Source of the DNA: Microvirga puerhi
GTDB lineage: Bacteria; Pseudomonadota; Alphaproteobacteria; Rhizobiales; Beijerinckiaceae
DNA length: 64,000 nucleotides
Direction of reading: 5' to 3'
Assembly: GCF_020089865.1 (NCBI RefSeq)
Contig: NZ_JAIRBM010000022.1
Location: 19,458 to 83,457, forward strand
In this document: positions 11,373-19,671 of the stretch, piece by piece
Numbering within the stretch: position 1 is the first letter of the stretch
Layout of the letters: every line of letters starts with the position of its first letter
Translations under genes and position numbers: made by a program
Notes under the pieces: model-generated
Seen by the model: the letters and a program-made list of their open reading frames with translations, nothing else
The model's database searches: none
Told to the model about the DNA's origin: nothing

Positions 11373-11652
11373 GACAGACCCTCCCGAACGCCGGTCGTGA
11401 CGAGAAATCCCCTTGATATCCTTATGTACGTCCGACGTCCCGGTTGCCTTGGTGGCGACAAACCGTGGCAAAATTGGAGCAAGCCCGAAGGAGGTGCGCA
11501 GGCAGCGGGCGAAACGGACAGGCGACGCGAACGGAAACATCCGTCAAGTGTCGCGTCGAGCCTTTAACCGAGCGTTAGCGACGACTGGAAAATTTCGTAC
11601 TGGATTTTAGTCCTCGCTTGACAGGAAAAATTCTCCGCTCGGATCTTTCCTG

Positions 11653-12348
11653 TCACGAGCGCTGGGCGGATCGCCGTGTTCCGCCGCCGCCTCCAAGCAC
11701 GACCACCCGCGTACCCACCGGTGTCCGTTGATAAAGGTCGACCACGTCCTGGTTGATCATGCGGATGCAGCCGGAGGACACGTTGGTGCCGATGGTCCAG
11801 GGCTCGAAGGTGCCATGGATACGATAGAGCGTGTCCTTGTTGCCCTGCCAGAGGTACATGGCGCGGGCGCCGAGCGGGTTGCCTGGACCGCCGGGCATTC
11901 CCGGCCCGCCCGGAAGATCCCCCATTTGCTCCATCAACTCCGGCTGGCGTCCGAACATCTCTTTCGGGGGATACCAGTCTGGCCATTCCTGCTTGTCGTG
12001 AATGGTCGCTTCGCCTGCCCAGGAGAAGCCAGCCCGACCGACGCCGACGCCATAGCGGATGGCCCAGCCACCGTCTTGCACAGCATAGAGGTAGCGGGAT
12101 CTGGGATCGATCACGATGGTGCCGGGCGGCTCCGGCCTGTCATAGGGCACCTGCCGTCTCAGGAAGGCGCTGTTGATCCGCGACAGCTGCACGCCCGGAA
12201 TCGGGTAAATGTCATTATCGATGGGAGCATACATTCCCGCGTAAGAGTTTCTATCCCAGAGCCCCTGGGCGGCGCTCCCACGCGATTGAAGGGCAAAGCC
12301 CGTCAGGGCCGGCAGCCCGATCAGGAAGGCGCGGCGGTCGAGATTCAT
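11653..12348 (-). CDS. L,D-transpeptidase (YkuD domain)
   Basis: 231 residues. Tat-like signal (DRRAFLIGLPALTGFAL) directs export. The YkuD domain begins near GTIVIDPRSRYLYAV and carries the catalytic His (IHGT) and Cys (SSGCIRM). These enzymes make 3-3 crosslinks or attach proteins to peptidoglycan in the periplasm. A strong GGAGGAGGT ribosome site sits just before the ATG. A Gly/Pro-rich insert (GDLPGGPGMPGGPGNPLG) precedes the catalytic region. Same strand as the DUF882 peptidase, 280 bp apart. Confidence 0.93.
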   Translation of the reverse strand: MNLDRRAFLIGLPALTGFALQSRGSAAQGLWDRNSYAGMYAPIDNDIYPIPGVQLSRINSAFLRRQVPYDRPEPPGTIVIDPRSRYLYAVQDGGWAIRYGVGVGRAGFSWAGEATIHDKQEWPDWYPPKEMFGRQPELMEQMGDLPGGPGMPGGPGNPLGARAMYLWQGNKDTLYRIHGTFEPWTIGTNVSSGCIRMINQDVVDLYQRTPVGTRVVVLGGGGGTRRSAQRS

Positions 12349-12502
12349 CTTTCACCTCCTCCAGAGCGTTCGCCTGGAGGGACATCTAGGCAAGGACGGG
12401 CGCAGGACCAGAACGGGAGTGCTCAAAGTTGCCCGGGAACCTTATGGAACTCAAATAGTTACGCTTCGTTAACTATATGCTGTTCAACCTAGGCAGATCC
12501 TC

Positions 12503-12799
12503 ATGACTCCGATAGGCGATGATCCCCACAAGGCGCGAAGCAACCTGCCGCCCTTGCCGCGGCAGGTTCAGGACTATCTCGGCCAGAAACTCCGGGCCCA
12601 GCTCTACGAGATGGCGCCAAAGCCGAAATATCTCGGCGATCCGGCCATCCCGCAGGAATTCGACGCCCTCATCGAGAAGATCGAGAGGCGGGAGCAGGCT
12701 ACACGGAGCGAGCAGGTCGCCCGGATTGCGCAGCAGGCTGTCGAGGAGGCTCTCAAGGGCCTGTTGGACGCTTCGCGCGTGACCCTGAGCAAATCCTGA
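12503..12799 (+). CDS. Hypothetical protein, 98 aa
   Basis: Starts MTPIGDDPHKARSNLPPLPR. The central part QDYLGQKLRAQLYEMA and the tail (LIEKIERREQATRSEQVARI onward) are strongly helical and charged, so a small helical cytoplasmic protein is likely. No domain recognised. Ribosome site weak (AGGCAGA). Likely its own transcription unit, divergent from the L,D-transpeptidase gene. Confidence 0.6.
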   Translation: MTPIGDDPHKARSNLPPLPRQVQDYLGQKLRAQLYEMAPKPKYLGDPAIPQEFDALIEKIERREQATRSEQVARIAQQAVEEALKGLLDASRVTLSKS

Positions 12800-12939
12800 C
12801 GTTCTCCTCATTCCCAAGTCATGCGTGCTGGATTTCCCATCGGCGCGTCGGTTGACGTTTGCTGCAAAGGCCCGCGAAATCTTCACCAACTTGAGACGGT
12901 TTGTCGGATAAATCTTCCGTCGCAAGTTCGGAGATTTCG

Positions 12940-13758
12940 ATGAAGATCTATATCTCGGCGGATATCGAAGGCGTCGCCGGCGTCGTCAACCCGCAGCACG
13001 GAGCCATGGGCAACGCGGAATATGAACGCGCCCGACGGCTGATGACGCAGGAAGTCAATGCTGCCATCGACGGCGCCTTCGCAGGCGGCGCCACGGAAGT
13101 ACTGGTCAATGACTCCCATGGCGATATGCGCAACCTGCTGCCGGAGGATCTCGATGCCAGAGCCGAGGTCATTCTGGGCAAGCCGAAGCCCATCAATATG
13201 TTCGAAGGGCTCGCTGCCGACCATGCGGGCGTGATCTGTCTCGGCTACCATGCCCGTGCTCGCGCGCCAGGTGTCCTGGCCCACACGGTGAACGGCTTCG
13301 CATTCGGGCGCATTCGGCTGAACGGATTGGAGTTGGGAGAGGCGGGCCTCTACGGCGCCTATGCGGGCAGCATCGGCGTTCCGGTGATCCTGCTCACGGG
13401 CGACGATTGCCTGCGCGACGAGACGAAGGAGCTGTTTCCGGACGCTGTCTATGCCGTCGTGAAGCAGTCGCTAGGCCAGCGCGCGGCGCGAAGCCTCGCG
13501 CCGGAGCGTGCGCGGGCGTTGATCCGTACGAAAACGGAAGAGGCCGTGCGTGGCGCCGGTGTCGTGAAGCCGTTCAGGCTCGAGGCTCCTTATCGGCTGG
13601 AAGTGGAATTCAACACGCCGGCTTTGTGCGATCTCGCAGCCGTCATTCCGGTGGCGACACGCATCGATGCCGTGACCGTCGCGTTCACTCCCGACAATGC
13701 CGAACACGCCGTGCGATGGGTCAACACGCTGTCGGCTCTCTCCGCCATCCTGCGCTGA
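12940..13758 (+). CDS. M55-family D-aminopeptidase (DppA-like)
   Basis: 272 residues from MKIYISADIEGVAGVV. Zinc-ligand motifs of the M55 fold are all present: D-x-E in ADIEGV, NDSHGDM, GYHARA, and Glu in LELGEAGLYG. DppA-type enzymes release N-terminal D-amino acids, for example from D-Ala dipeptides of cell-wall turnover. ATG lies six bases after GGAG; a TTG 39 nt upstream is in frame but has no ribosome site. No transporter gene is attached here. A stem-loop follows the stop. Confidence 0.93.
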   Translation: MKIYISADIEGVAGVVNPQHGAMGNAEYERARRLMTQEVNAAIDGAFAGGATEVLVNDSHGDMRNLLPEDLDARAEVILGKPKPINMFEGLAADHAGVICLGYHARARAPGVLAHTVNGFAFGRIRLNGLELGEAGLYGAYAGSIGVPVILLTGDDCLRDETKELFPDAVYAVVKQSLGQRAARSLAPERARALIRTKTEEAVRGAGVVKPFRLEAPYRLEVEFNTPALCDLAAVIPVATRIDAVTVAFTPDNAEHAVRWVNTLSALSAILR

Positions 13759-13806
13759 GGATCGAGGGCTTCGCGCAATCGACGGCGAAGTTCGCCTGCA
13801 ATAAGG

Positions 13807-13835
13807 CCTCGCTCCCGATGGCTCCGGGAGCGAGG
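13807..13835. terminator. Stem-loop between convergent genes
   Basis: Ten-base perfect stem CCTCGCTCCC / GGGAGCGAGG with a nine-base loop, between the M55 gene and the leftward DUF305 gene. There is no clean T-run on the + side and a weak TTATT on the minus side. A bidirectional terminator is the best reading. Confidence 0.6.
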
Positions 13836-13845
13836 AGAGCGTGCG

Positions 13846-14220
13846 TTACTCGACGCCCTTCTTCTTGAGCCATGCGCGCATCTCGCTGATCTCGCGCTCT
13901 TGTTCGCGGATCACGTCGGTCGCCCATTTGCGCACTTCTTCGTCCTTGCCGTGCTGGAGGACGACCTTCGCCATGTCGATGGCGCCTTGGTGATGCGGAA
14001 TCATACCGCGCACGAAGTCGATATCGGCATCGCCCGAGAAGGGAATGTCCATGTCCTTGTGCATTTTGGCATTCGCCTCGCGATAGGCCTTGGTGGCGGG
14101 CGCCTCGGCACTCGATGCGGGGGCCGCGTGGCCCGAATGTCCTCCGTGGGAGGCGCTTTGGGCGAGGGCTGCGCCGGGTGCAGCAGCGAACATGAGAAGC
14201 ACGGAAAGGGTACGGAACAT
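13846..14220 (-). CDS. DUF305-family protein (putative copper-binding, periplasmic)
   Basis: 124 residues. Signal peptide [20 protein letters not shown], a short His-rich linker ([10 protein letters not shown]), then the DUF305 four-helix domain with the diagnostic [16 protein letters not shown], where the His pair and Met are potential metal ligands. Part of a copper cassette: 49 bp downstream of the HMA chaperone gene on the same strand. The ATG at 14220 is the start of the signal peptide. Confidence 0.9.
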   Translation of the reverse strand: MFRTLSVLLMFAAAPGAALAQSASHGGHSGHAAPASSAEAPATKAYREANAKMHKDMDIPFSGDADIDFVRGMIPHHQGAIDMAKVVLQHGKDEEVRKWATDVIREQEREISEMRAWLKKKGVE

Positions 14221-14269
14221 CACGATAGAACTCCGATTGAGGGGAACAAATGGGGTGGATTGATGCGGG

Positions 14270-14482
14270 TTACGCGCCAGGCGCCGCAACGGGCGTGGCC
14301 GGGTAGCCGGCGTCCTGTAGTGCCGCCTGCAGGGCATCGGCCGTCTCGGTGGAGCTCACCGCGATGGTGCGCTTTGCGAGATCGGCCTCCACGCGCGCCT
14401 GGGGATCGAGAGCCTGGACAGCGCGCGTGACGGTATCGAGGCATCCGCCGCAGCGCATGGATGGGATGAGGAACGATTGCAT
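14270..14482 (-). CDS. Heavy-metal-associated domain protein (CopZ-like copper chaperone)
   Basis: 70 residues covering one ferredoxin-like HMA domain. The metal loop MRCGGC (CxxC) lies at about residues 9-14. Such proteins shuttle Cu(I) in the cytoplasm to a CopA ATPase; a Cu-ATPase is present in this window but 22 kb away. A CueR-like operator sits ~35-60 bp upstream, so induction by copper is expected. First gene of a two-gene unit with DUF305. Confidence 0.9.
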   Translation of the reverse strand: MQSFLIPSMRCGGCLDTVTRAVQALDPQARVEADLAKRTIAVSSTETADALQAALQDAGYPATPVAAPGA

Positions 14483-14515
14483 GAACGAGATCCTTGTTCG
14501 AAAGGGTCTCTGGGG

Positions 14516-14540
14516 CTTGCCACCATGGTAAGGTCAAGGC
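14516..14540 (-). promoter_or_regulatory. CueR-like copper operator/promoter
   Basis: The minus strand has TTGACC (-35) overlapping the dyad CTTACCATGGTGGCAAG, in the arrangement used by MerR-type CueR sites, where an overlong spacer holds the operator. A near copy lies upstream of the Cu-ATPase gene (39007-39032). The regulator gene is not in the window. Confidence 0.6.
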
Positions 14541-14688
14541 CCATCTTTCAGTCACGCTTCGGGCCCGGCACGCCTGCGGCGGAAAGGGACTTGCCATCTC
14601 GCTGCGGCGCAATAATCTAGAATCGTTCTAAGCGCAGATCGTCCTCAGGCAGGGGAGGGCGTGGGCGCATCTTCAAAGGATGCACTTT

Positions 14689-15225
14689 ATGTCTCTCGAC
14701 TCGACCGACGGTCACTACGACCGGATGACGATTGCCCTGCACTGGATTACGGCCGCCCTCGTCGTTGTTTTATGGATCTTCGGCCAGACTGCCGACCTCT
14801 TCCCACGAGGCCCGCTTCGCACGGGCGTCTGGTCCCTGCATGTGACTCTCGGATTCGCGCTCGCGCTGGTACTCATTTTTCGTGTCTTCTGGCGCGCCGG
14901 GCCGGGGCGGGCCCTTCCTGCCGCCGATCCCGGGTTGCTGCACCTGATTGCGAAGGTAACACACTACCTCCTCTATCTCCTGCTCGGAGTTGCCGTCGTG
15001 CTCGGCATCGCCAATGCCTTCGTGCGCGGCTACAACCTGTTCGGCTTGTGGACTCTGCCGCAGCTCGGCGATCCGGCCCTGCGGCGGCCGATCACCGGTT
15101 GGCATGAGCTTGCCGCCAACGGCATCATGATCGTGGCTCTGATTCATGCCGGTGCTGCGTTGATGCACCATTATCTCTGGAAGGACGGCGTGCTGCAGCG
15201 CATGGCCGTTCCCCGTCGCGGCTGA
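14689..15225 (+). CDS. Cytochrome b561 family protein
   Basis: 178 residues, four predicted membrane helices (ALHWITAALVVVLWIF; SLHVTLGFALALVLIFRVFW; KVTHYLLYLLLGVAVVLGIA; NGIMIVALIHAGAALMHHY). His residues in helices (ALHW, SLHV, VTHY, LIHAG, LMHHY) are the expected haem b ligands. It moves electrons across the inner membrane, probably from the quinol pool. Start: the ATG at 14689 lies 8 bases after AAAGGA; an ATG three codons earlier is the alternative. Next to a copper cassette but divergent from it. Confidence 0.9.
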   Translation: MSLDSTDGHYDRMTIALHWITAALVVVLWIFGQTADLFPRGPLRTGVWSLHVTLGFALALVLIFRVFWRAGPGRALPAADPGLLHLIAKVTHYLLYLLLGVAVVLGIANAFVRGYNLFGLWTLPQLGDPALRRPITGWHELAANGIMIVALIHAGAALMHHYLWKDGVLQRMAVPRRG

Positions 15226-15243
15226 CCCATGTCGGCAACCGGT

Positions 15244-16104
15244 TCAAGCCTCCCGCGCCGGTTGCTGCACGCAATCGGCTAGGAAAGCAGCGACTGCGGC
15301 GACGGCGGCATTGCCGCGAAGGTCTTCGTGATAGGTGAGCCAGACGTCCCGGAAGAAGGAGGGGCCGTTCGGGCCCGCCCTGACGAGGCCGAGGGCCTCG
15401 GCCTGGAATGCGGGCAGGGCGGCAACGCCGGCGTGAGCCTGCGCCGCGGCGCCCTGAATTGACAGATCGTTGGTGCGGAACACAATAGGTCGGGACCCGG
15501 CCATCGTCTTCAGCCATGTCTGCTGGGGCACGTCGTCCAAGCTTTCGTCGAAGGCGATGAACTCGTAGTCCTCCGCTGCGCGAGCGGTGAGGTAGGCCCG
15601 CGATGCATAAAGACCGTAGGAGACCGATCCGGCCTTCCGGGCGACGAGGCTGGGATCGTTCGGGCGCACGAGGCGCAAGGCAAGGTCGGCCTCGCGCCGC
15701 GGGAGCGAAACCGTGCGGTTTTGTCCGAGCAGGCGCAGGCGCAGGCGCGGATGGGACTGCTTGAGGAGCGGCAGTCGCGGTGCGATGAGCAGGGTTGCGA
15801 AAACCGGCGGTGCGCTGACGGAGATTTCGACTGCGATCTCCTGCTGGCGTGCGTGAAGGACGCGCTCCACGGCGAAGGCTTCGGCCTCCATGCGGCGCGC
15901 GTAGTGGGCAACGCTCTCGCCGTCGCCGGTCAGCACATAGCGGCCGCCTCGCCGGTCGACGAGCTTTGCACCCACCGCCGCCTCGAGCGCCGCCACCCGG
16001 CGGGCGACGGTCGCATGCTCGACGCCGAGCCGCCGGGCTGCGGCCGACAGGGAGCCGTCATCCGCCAGCGCCACGAAATGCCGGAGGTCGTTCCAGTCGA
16101 ACAT
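15244..16104 (-). CDS. LysR-family transcriptional regulator
   Basis: 286 residues. An N-terminal winged HTH (MFDWNDLRHFVALADDGSLS to GAKLVDRR, residues 1-50) is followed by a LysR substrate-binding domain. It has the usual LysR layout: it starts 94 bp from, and divergent to, the monooxygenase-like gene, which it probably controls. The start is the ATG where the HTH begins; a longer frame upstream runs into the promoter region. Confidence 0.92.
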   Translation of the reverse strand: MFDWNDLRHFVALADDGSLSAAARRLGVEHATVARRVAALEAAVGAKLVDRRGGRYVLTGDGESVAHYARRMEAEAFAVERVLHARQQEIAVEISVSAPPVFATLLIAPRLPLLKQSHPRLRLRLLGQNRTVSLPRREADLALRLVRPNDPSLVARKAGSVSYGLYASRAYLTARAAEDYEFIAFDESLDDVPQQTWLKTMAGSRPIVFRTNDLSIQGAAAQAHAGVAALPAFQAEALGLVRAGPNGPSFFRDVWLTYHEDLRGNAAVAAVAAFLADCVQQPAREA

Positions 16105-16198
16105 TCCCGATTCCTTCACAGTCCGTGGGAGGTTTTGTGGAATTTCGCACAGTCCCGGCGCGGTGCAAGGTGCCCCCGTTCCTCCCACGGAGATATCC

Positions 16199-16501
16199 AT
16201 GGCACATTCAACCGTTACCCCTTCGGCGCGAAAGATCGTCCGGATCCGGGCGCGGCCCGGCCTCGCGGAGGTGGCCCGCAATGCGCTTCTCGATCTGGAG
16301 CGCGACACCCGCGCAGAGGCCGGCTGCCGCTCCTTCACCTTCTTTCAAGCCCTCGCTGAGCCGGATGCTTTCCTGCTAGTGGAGGAGTTCGCAGACGAGC
16401 AGGCCCTGGCGATCCATATGGATCTTCCCCACACCCGTGCCTTCTTTTCGCGCGATCTCGTGGCCGAAATCGCGCCCTTCGAGCAGGGGTGGATGTCATG
16501 A
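16199..16501 (+). CDS. Antibiotic biosynthesis monooxygenase domain protein (YgiN-like)
   Basis: 100 residues, one ABM-fold domain (IVRIRARPGLAEVARNALL; AGCRSFTFFQ; FLLVEEFADEQALAIHM). Members oxidise quinols or act on small aromatic compounds as dimers. ATG six bases after GGAG. Its stop overlaps the next start (ATGA), so the two genes are translationally coupled. Divergent from the LysR gene, so expression is probably induced by a LysR ligand. Confidence 0.88.
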   Translation: MAHSTVTPSARKIVRIRARPGLAEVARNALLDLERDTRAEAGCRSFTFFQALAEPDAFLLVEEFADEQALAIHMDLPHTRAFFSRDLVAEIAPFEQGWMS

Positions 16502-16788
16502 GCGGTGGCGCAAGCACTCCGGCGAGCCTATCCCTCGGATCAATCCGCCTGCGGAAACTCCCGGCGAGGGCGCAGATCGTCGTCTTTCCGATGATATTGT
16601 CCCTGCTTATGTCCGGAATCGTTTCGACCATCGCCACCCTGCGGGCGGCTGGGCTCGATGCCGAGATCGTTCCGAAGATCCTTCAGTCCTGGATCCTGTC
16701 CTATGCGGTGGCTTTTCCCACCGCCCTGGTCGTCATGCCCGTCGTGCGCCGGATCGTGTCGCTTCTGGTGGACATGCCCAGGTCCTGA
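16498..16788 (+). CDS. DUF2798-type small membrane protein
   Basis: 96 residues. Two hydrophobic helices (AQIVVFPMILSLLMSGIVST and ILSYAVAFPTALVVMPVV) match the DUF2798 pattern. The start codon overlaps the upstream stop by four bases (ATGA). DUF2798 genes often sit with LysR and ABM-type genes, as here. Inner-membrane location; function unknown. Confidence 0.8.
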   Translation: MSGGASTPASLSLGSIRLRKLPARAQIVVFPMILSLLMSGIVSTIATLRAAGLDAEIVPKILQSWILSYAVAFPTALVVMPVVRRIVSLLVDMPRS

Positions 16789-16835
16789 CCGGCGTGGCCT
16801 GACCGGAGGGCGAGGTTCCGTCCGAAGTGAACAGC

Positions 16836-17642
16836 CTAACGCCGCGCCGTCACGACCAGCGCGCTCATCCTGTTCGTGAATTGCGACGGCCCGAACTGCT
16901 CGGCGAGCGCATCCATTGTTCTGTCGGTGATCTCGTCGAGTCGCTCCTTCGCGCGCGCCTCGATCTCGTTGCGCAGGGGCGAGCCCTGGCACAGACCGGC
17001 CGCAGGTTCGCGGGCCGAGGGCGCTTCCGTCGATTTCGTGACGGTTTCAATAACGATGTCGGAAAAGCCTGCCTGCTGCAGCTCGCTGCGGATGCGCTCG
17101 GGATCGTTGTAACCGAAGGGGACGCGCGCGATGAAACCGGGCGGATCATCCGGAAAGAGCCTGCCGATCGCCTCGTGCACCGCCAGGCTGACCGGATTGG
17201 CGTCGAGCCTGTCCCACACATTGAACATCAGCCGCCCGCCCGGCTTGAGAACCCGCGCCGCTTCGCGATAGGCGCCGACCTTGTCGGGAAAGAACATGAC
17301 ACCGAACTGGCATGCCACGGCGTCGAAGGACGCACCATCGAACGGCAGGGCCTGTGCATCCGCCTGCTTCCACGTCACGCGCGGATGATCGAGCCGCGTC
17401 GCCGCGAGGTCGAGCATGCCGGGGTTGAGATCCGTCGCGACGATCTCGGCCTCGGGCAGCGCCGCCGCCATGGCCCGCGTGACGATGCCTGTGCCCGCAG
17501 CCGTCTCGAGAATGTGCCGCGGTCCCGCATCCCGCATCCGCCGCGCCATGTCCTGCGCATAGGGCTCGAACAGGAGGGGGCCAAGGAAGCGCTCGTAAAG
17601 GACGGGGATCGAGCCCGCGAAGGTGACGTCGGTGACGCTCAT
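16836..17642 (-). CDS. SAM-dependent class I methyltransferase
   Basis: 268 residues. SAM-binding motif I LETAAGTGIVTRAM, acidic residue at the end of strand 2 (ATDLNPGMLD), and motif IV AVACQFGVMFFPD then LKPGGRLMFNVWD, all typical of UbiE/COQ5-like methyltransferases. Substrate not evident. The ATG at 17642 starts the family-like N-terminus; a longer frame upstream looks non-coding. Monocistronic, leftward. Confidence 0.88.
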   Translation of the reverse strand: MSVTDVTFAGSIPVLYERFLGPLLFEPYAQDMARRMRDAGPRHILETAAGTGIVTRAMAAALPEAEIVATDLNPGMLDLAATRLDHPRVTWKQADAQALPFDGASFDAVACQFGVMFFPDKVGAYREAARVLKPGGRLMFNVWDRLDANPVSLAVHEAIGRLFPDDPPGFIARVPFGYNDPERIRSELQQAGFSDIVIETVTKSTEAPSAREPAAGLCQGSPLRNEIEARAKERLDEITDRTMDALAEQFGPSQFTNRMSALVVTARR

Positions 17643-18052
17643 GACCACCTCCACCGTAAAAGCGTGATCATCCTGCCCGCTGCGGGCCACGACAACGGTG
17701 CAAAGGGAGAGGTCTCGCCGGAGCACCGCCATTGACCCCTGCTCCCTTCCTTCTTCTTTTAGTGGCGCATCGCATCACGCAGAAAACTGGGTCCACTTTT
17801 CTGTACGATGCGCGAACCTTCCCGTGTTATCTCGTCACCGGAGCCGGACGCATCCGGCTCTGGGGCGTCAGAACCTCAACCCGAGGCGGTCGGTATCGGC
17901 CGTCAACGATACCTTCCCTACCGTTATGGTCGGGGAGGTGTTGCCGTATGTCCAAGGCGAAAGCCCAAAGGGCAATACGGTCGTCCTCGGGCGACTTCTG
18001 AACTCCCCGACCACCAGGGCCCCTGGTGGTCGTCTCAGACGAGGAGTTCACC
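17643..18052. other. Intergenic with hairpin, no gene recognised
   Basis: 410 bp between divergent genes. It contains open frames in several phases, but none has a ribosome site or recognisable protein. The only structured element is the perfect 23-bp hairpin at 18009-18031, next to the ribosome site of the following gene. Confidence 0.4.
18009..18031 (+). promoter_or_regulatory. Perfect hairpin upstream of a ribosome site
   Basis: GACCACCAGGG and CCCTGGTGGTC form an 11-bp perfect stem with a single central base. It ends ~10 bp before GAGGAG, the ribosome site of the small membrane protein gene. No T-run follows, so a 5' leader control element or a DNA cruciform site is more likely than a terminator. 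Confidence 0.55.
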
Positions 18053-18370
18053 ATGGACCAGCCCTATAGCATCGTCGCCGACTGGCTCTCCAAATTCCAC
18101 ATCTGGCCGGAATTCATCCAGGCCCTGTGGGTCATCGCGATCCCGGTGACGGTGCTCGGCACGGCGTGGATCATGATGCGGGGCGTGAGGGAGATTGTGG
18201 TGGCGGCGCGTGGGGAGGGGCGGGGGCGGATGGCTTACGGTGTGATCCGAGAAGGCGGAAATCGTTTGCTGTCGTCTCATCAGCCCGTCATCTCACCCGC
18301 ATCGTCATCCCCGGCCTTGAGCCGGGGATCCACGTCTTTCGCGCGAAATGACGAAATGCCTCGTGGATAA
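18053..18370 (+). CDS. Small membrane protein with repeat-derived C-terminus
   Basis: 105 residues. The N-terminal 60 residues (MDQPYSIVADWLSKFHIWPE, then a membrane helix IQALWVIAIPVTVLGTAWIM) look like a genuine protein, and GAGGAG lies six bases before the ATG. From about residue 75 the frame runs through a palindromic intergenic repeat, giving a low-complexity tail (SPASSSPALSRGSTSFARND). Either the repeat extended the gene or the original stop has been lost. Function unknown. Confidence 0.55.
   Translation: MDQPYSIVADWLSKFHIWPEFIQALWVIAIPVTVLGTAWIMMRGVREIVVAARGEGRGRMAYGVIREGGNRLLSSHQPVISPASSSPALSRGSTSFARNDEMPRG
18304..18334. repeat. Palindromic intergenic repeat, copy 1
   Basis: Arms CCCCGGC and GCCGGGG around a CTTGA centre, flanked by GTCAT and ATCCACG. 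First of five related copies within 1.7 kb, in the forward orientation. Confidence 0.85.
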
Positions 18371-18412
18371 TGTCGACTCCTACGCTGTCTTGCCCAACGG
18401 CGCCGAACAAAG

Positions 18413-18442
18413 ACGTGGATGGCCGGGTCAAGCCCGGCCATG
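18413..18442. repeat. Palindromic intergenic repeat, copy 2
   Basis: Arms ATGGCCGGG and CCCGGCCAT around TCAAG; flanking CGTGG puts it in reverse orientation to copy 1. Lies 40 bp before the GIY-YIG gene. Confidence 0.85.
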
Positions 18443-18481
18443 GCGAGTGGTGTTGGGATTGAAACTTAGTATCTTTCGTCC

Positions 18482-18775
18482 ATGCAGAAGGGCGGTTGGG
18501 TCTATCTCATGTCCAACAGGCGCAACGGCACGCTTTACATCGGCGTGACCAGCGAACTTTCTCGCCGAGTCTGGCAGCATCGCGAGAGCCAAATTAAAGG
18601 GTTCACCAAACGCTACGGGCTCAAGCTTCTCGTCTATTACGAATGGTTCGAGGATATCCGCGATGCGATCCAGCGCGAGAAGACCATGAAGCACTGGCCC
18701 CGCGCCTGGAAGGTCCGCCTCGTCCACGCCATGAACCCGACATGGGACGACCTCTACGAGACGCTGAACCAGTAG
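18482..18775 (+). CDS. GIY-YIG nuclease family protein
   Basis: 97 residues, a single GIY-YIG domain. The motif appears as VYLMSNRRNGTLYIGVT, with the second element YIG, followed by conserved Arg in SRRVWQHR and the Lys/Glu core EKTMKHW. Stand-alone copies of this short form are frequent in alphaproteobacteria and are often embedded in repeat-rich spacers; biological role uncertain. It is flanked on both sides by palindromic repeats (copies 2 and 3). No clear ribosome site precedes the ATG. Confidence 0.88.
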   Translation: MQKGGWVYLMSNRRNGTLYIGVTSELSRRVWQHRESQIKGFTKRYGLKLLVYYEWFEDIRDAIQREKTMKHWPRAWKVRLVHAMNPTWDDLYETLNQ

Positions 18776-18855
18776 GCACTGCGCCTGTTCTTCATCCGCG
18801 TCATAGGCGGGCTCGTCCCGACTATCACATCTTTGGATCCACAGCACCCGAAAGG

Positions 18856-18886
18856 CGTGGATCCCCGGGACAAGCCCGGGGATGAC
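18856..18886. repeat. Palindromic intergenic repeat, copy 3
   Basis: Arms ATCCCCGGG and CCCGGGGAT around ACAAG, preceded by CGTGG and followed by GACG. Reverse orientation. Confidence 0.85.
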
Positions 18887-18979
18887 GCTGCTAACGAAGT
18901 TGTCTCTAAAACTGGAGCATCAAGCCGCGCCCGTCGCGTCCTCTTTTCTAGAGCGGACTCACTGCTGCCCTACTCTCCC

Positions 18980-19010
18980 GTCATGCCCGGACTTGATCCG
19001 GGCATCCACG
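18980..19010. repeat. Palindromic intergenic repeat, copy 4
   Basis: Arms ATGCCCGGA and TCCGGGCAT around CTTGA, followed by CCACG. Forward orientation, like copy 1. Confidence 0.85.
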
Positions 19011-19128
19011 ACTTCCTCGCCGCGACAAGATGTGAAGACCTTGAGCCGTACGGATTGGCTGCTCCGTTTTTTAGCCGTACTGCGTTTCAGAGGGAGCTAA
19101 GGGCCGAAAGAGCTGCTTGGTATCGCTT

Positions 19129-19671
19129 TTAGGATGAGAACTGCTCGTCCTCGATGCTCTCCGGCTCATTTTGAACCATCCTGCGGATGAGTGCGAGGCA
19201 ATGTTCATAGCTCTTCCAGGGATTGAGATGTGCACCTAGGAGATCATCCACCGGAAGGGATGACAGATCGCAATTCTCTTTCGCTGCTAGAAAGTCAAAT
19301 GCAGAATAAATGACTCGTCTAAATTTGTGTTTTTGCGCTTCTTGCTCATATGCCGAAAGCGTATCTCCGTTATCATAAATATCATTGAAGATACTGTTGG
19401 CAACGGCGATCTGAAGAAGTGCGCCTTTTGTCGAGTTTGCTCTGAGTGTGGTGAGGTTGTCGATCATGATAGTATATCGGTGATAGAGTTCCTTCTCTTC
19501 GCTCTCCATATAAATCGACGCTGATCCTGATGCATTGCGCCGATCACAATCCAGTTGCTCGCACCGGTCAATACTTCTCTTGATTTCCTCGCCCATTTTT
19601 ACAACCAAATCGCATTCTGCGGAAAGTGAGTGAAGCGCAATTGCCTGGGAGCGATTGAGCTGTACGGTCAT
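19129..19671 (-). CDS. Hypothetical protein, AT-richer than neighbours
   Basis: 180 residues from MTVQLNRSQAIALHSLSAEC, with GAGGA six bases before the ATG. Mostly helical, rich in charged residues and in Cys, Asn and Ser (CEQLDCDRRNASGSASIY), no signal peptide or membrane helix. It uses many A/T-ending codons, unlike the surrounding genes, which suggests recent acquisition. It sits between palindromic repeat copies 4 and 5. No family recognised. It could be a cytoplasmic regulator or part of a defence remnant, but nothing shows this. Confidence 0.7.
   Translation of the reverse strand: MTVQLNRSQAIALHSLSAECDLVVKMGEEIKRSIDRCEQLDCDRRNASGSASIYMESEEKELYHRYTIMIDNLTTLRANSTKGALLQIAVANSIFNDIYDNGDTLSAYEQEAQKHKFRRVIYSAFDFLAAKENCDLSSLPVDDLLGAHLNPWKSYEHCLALIRRMVQNEPESIEDEQFSS

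Larger units (their letters stand above)
18776..19128. other. Repeat-rich intergenic region
   Basis: 353 bp that contain palindromic repeat copies 3 and 4 and no believable gene. It separates the GIY-YIG gene from a convergent AT-richer gene. Confidence 0.5.
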
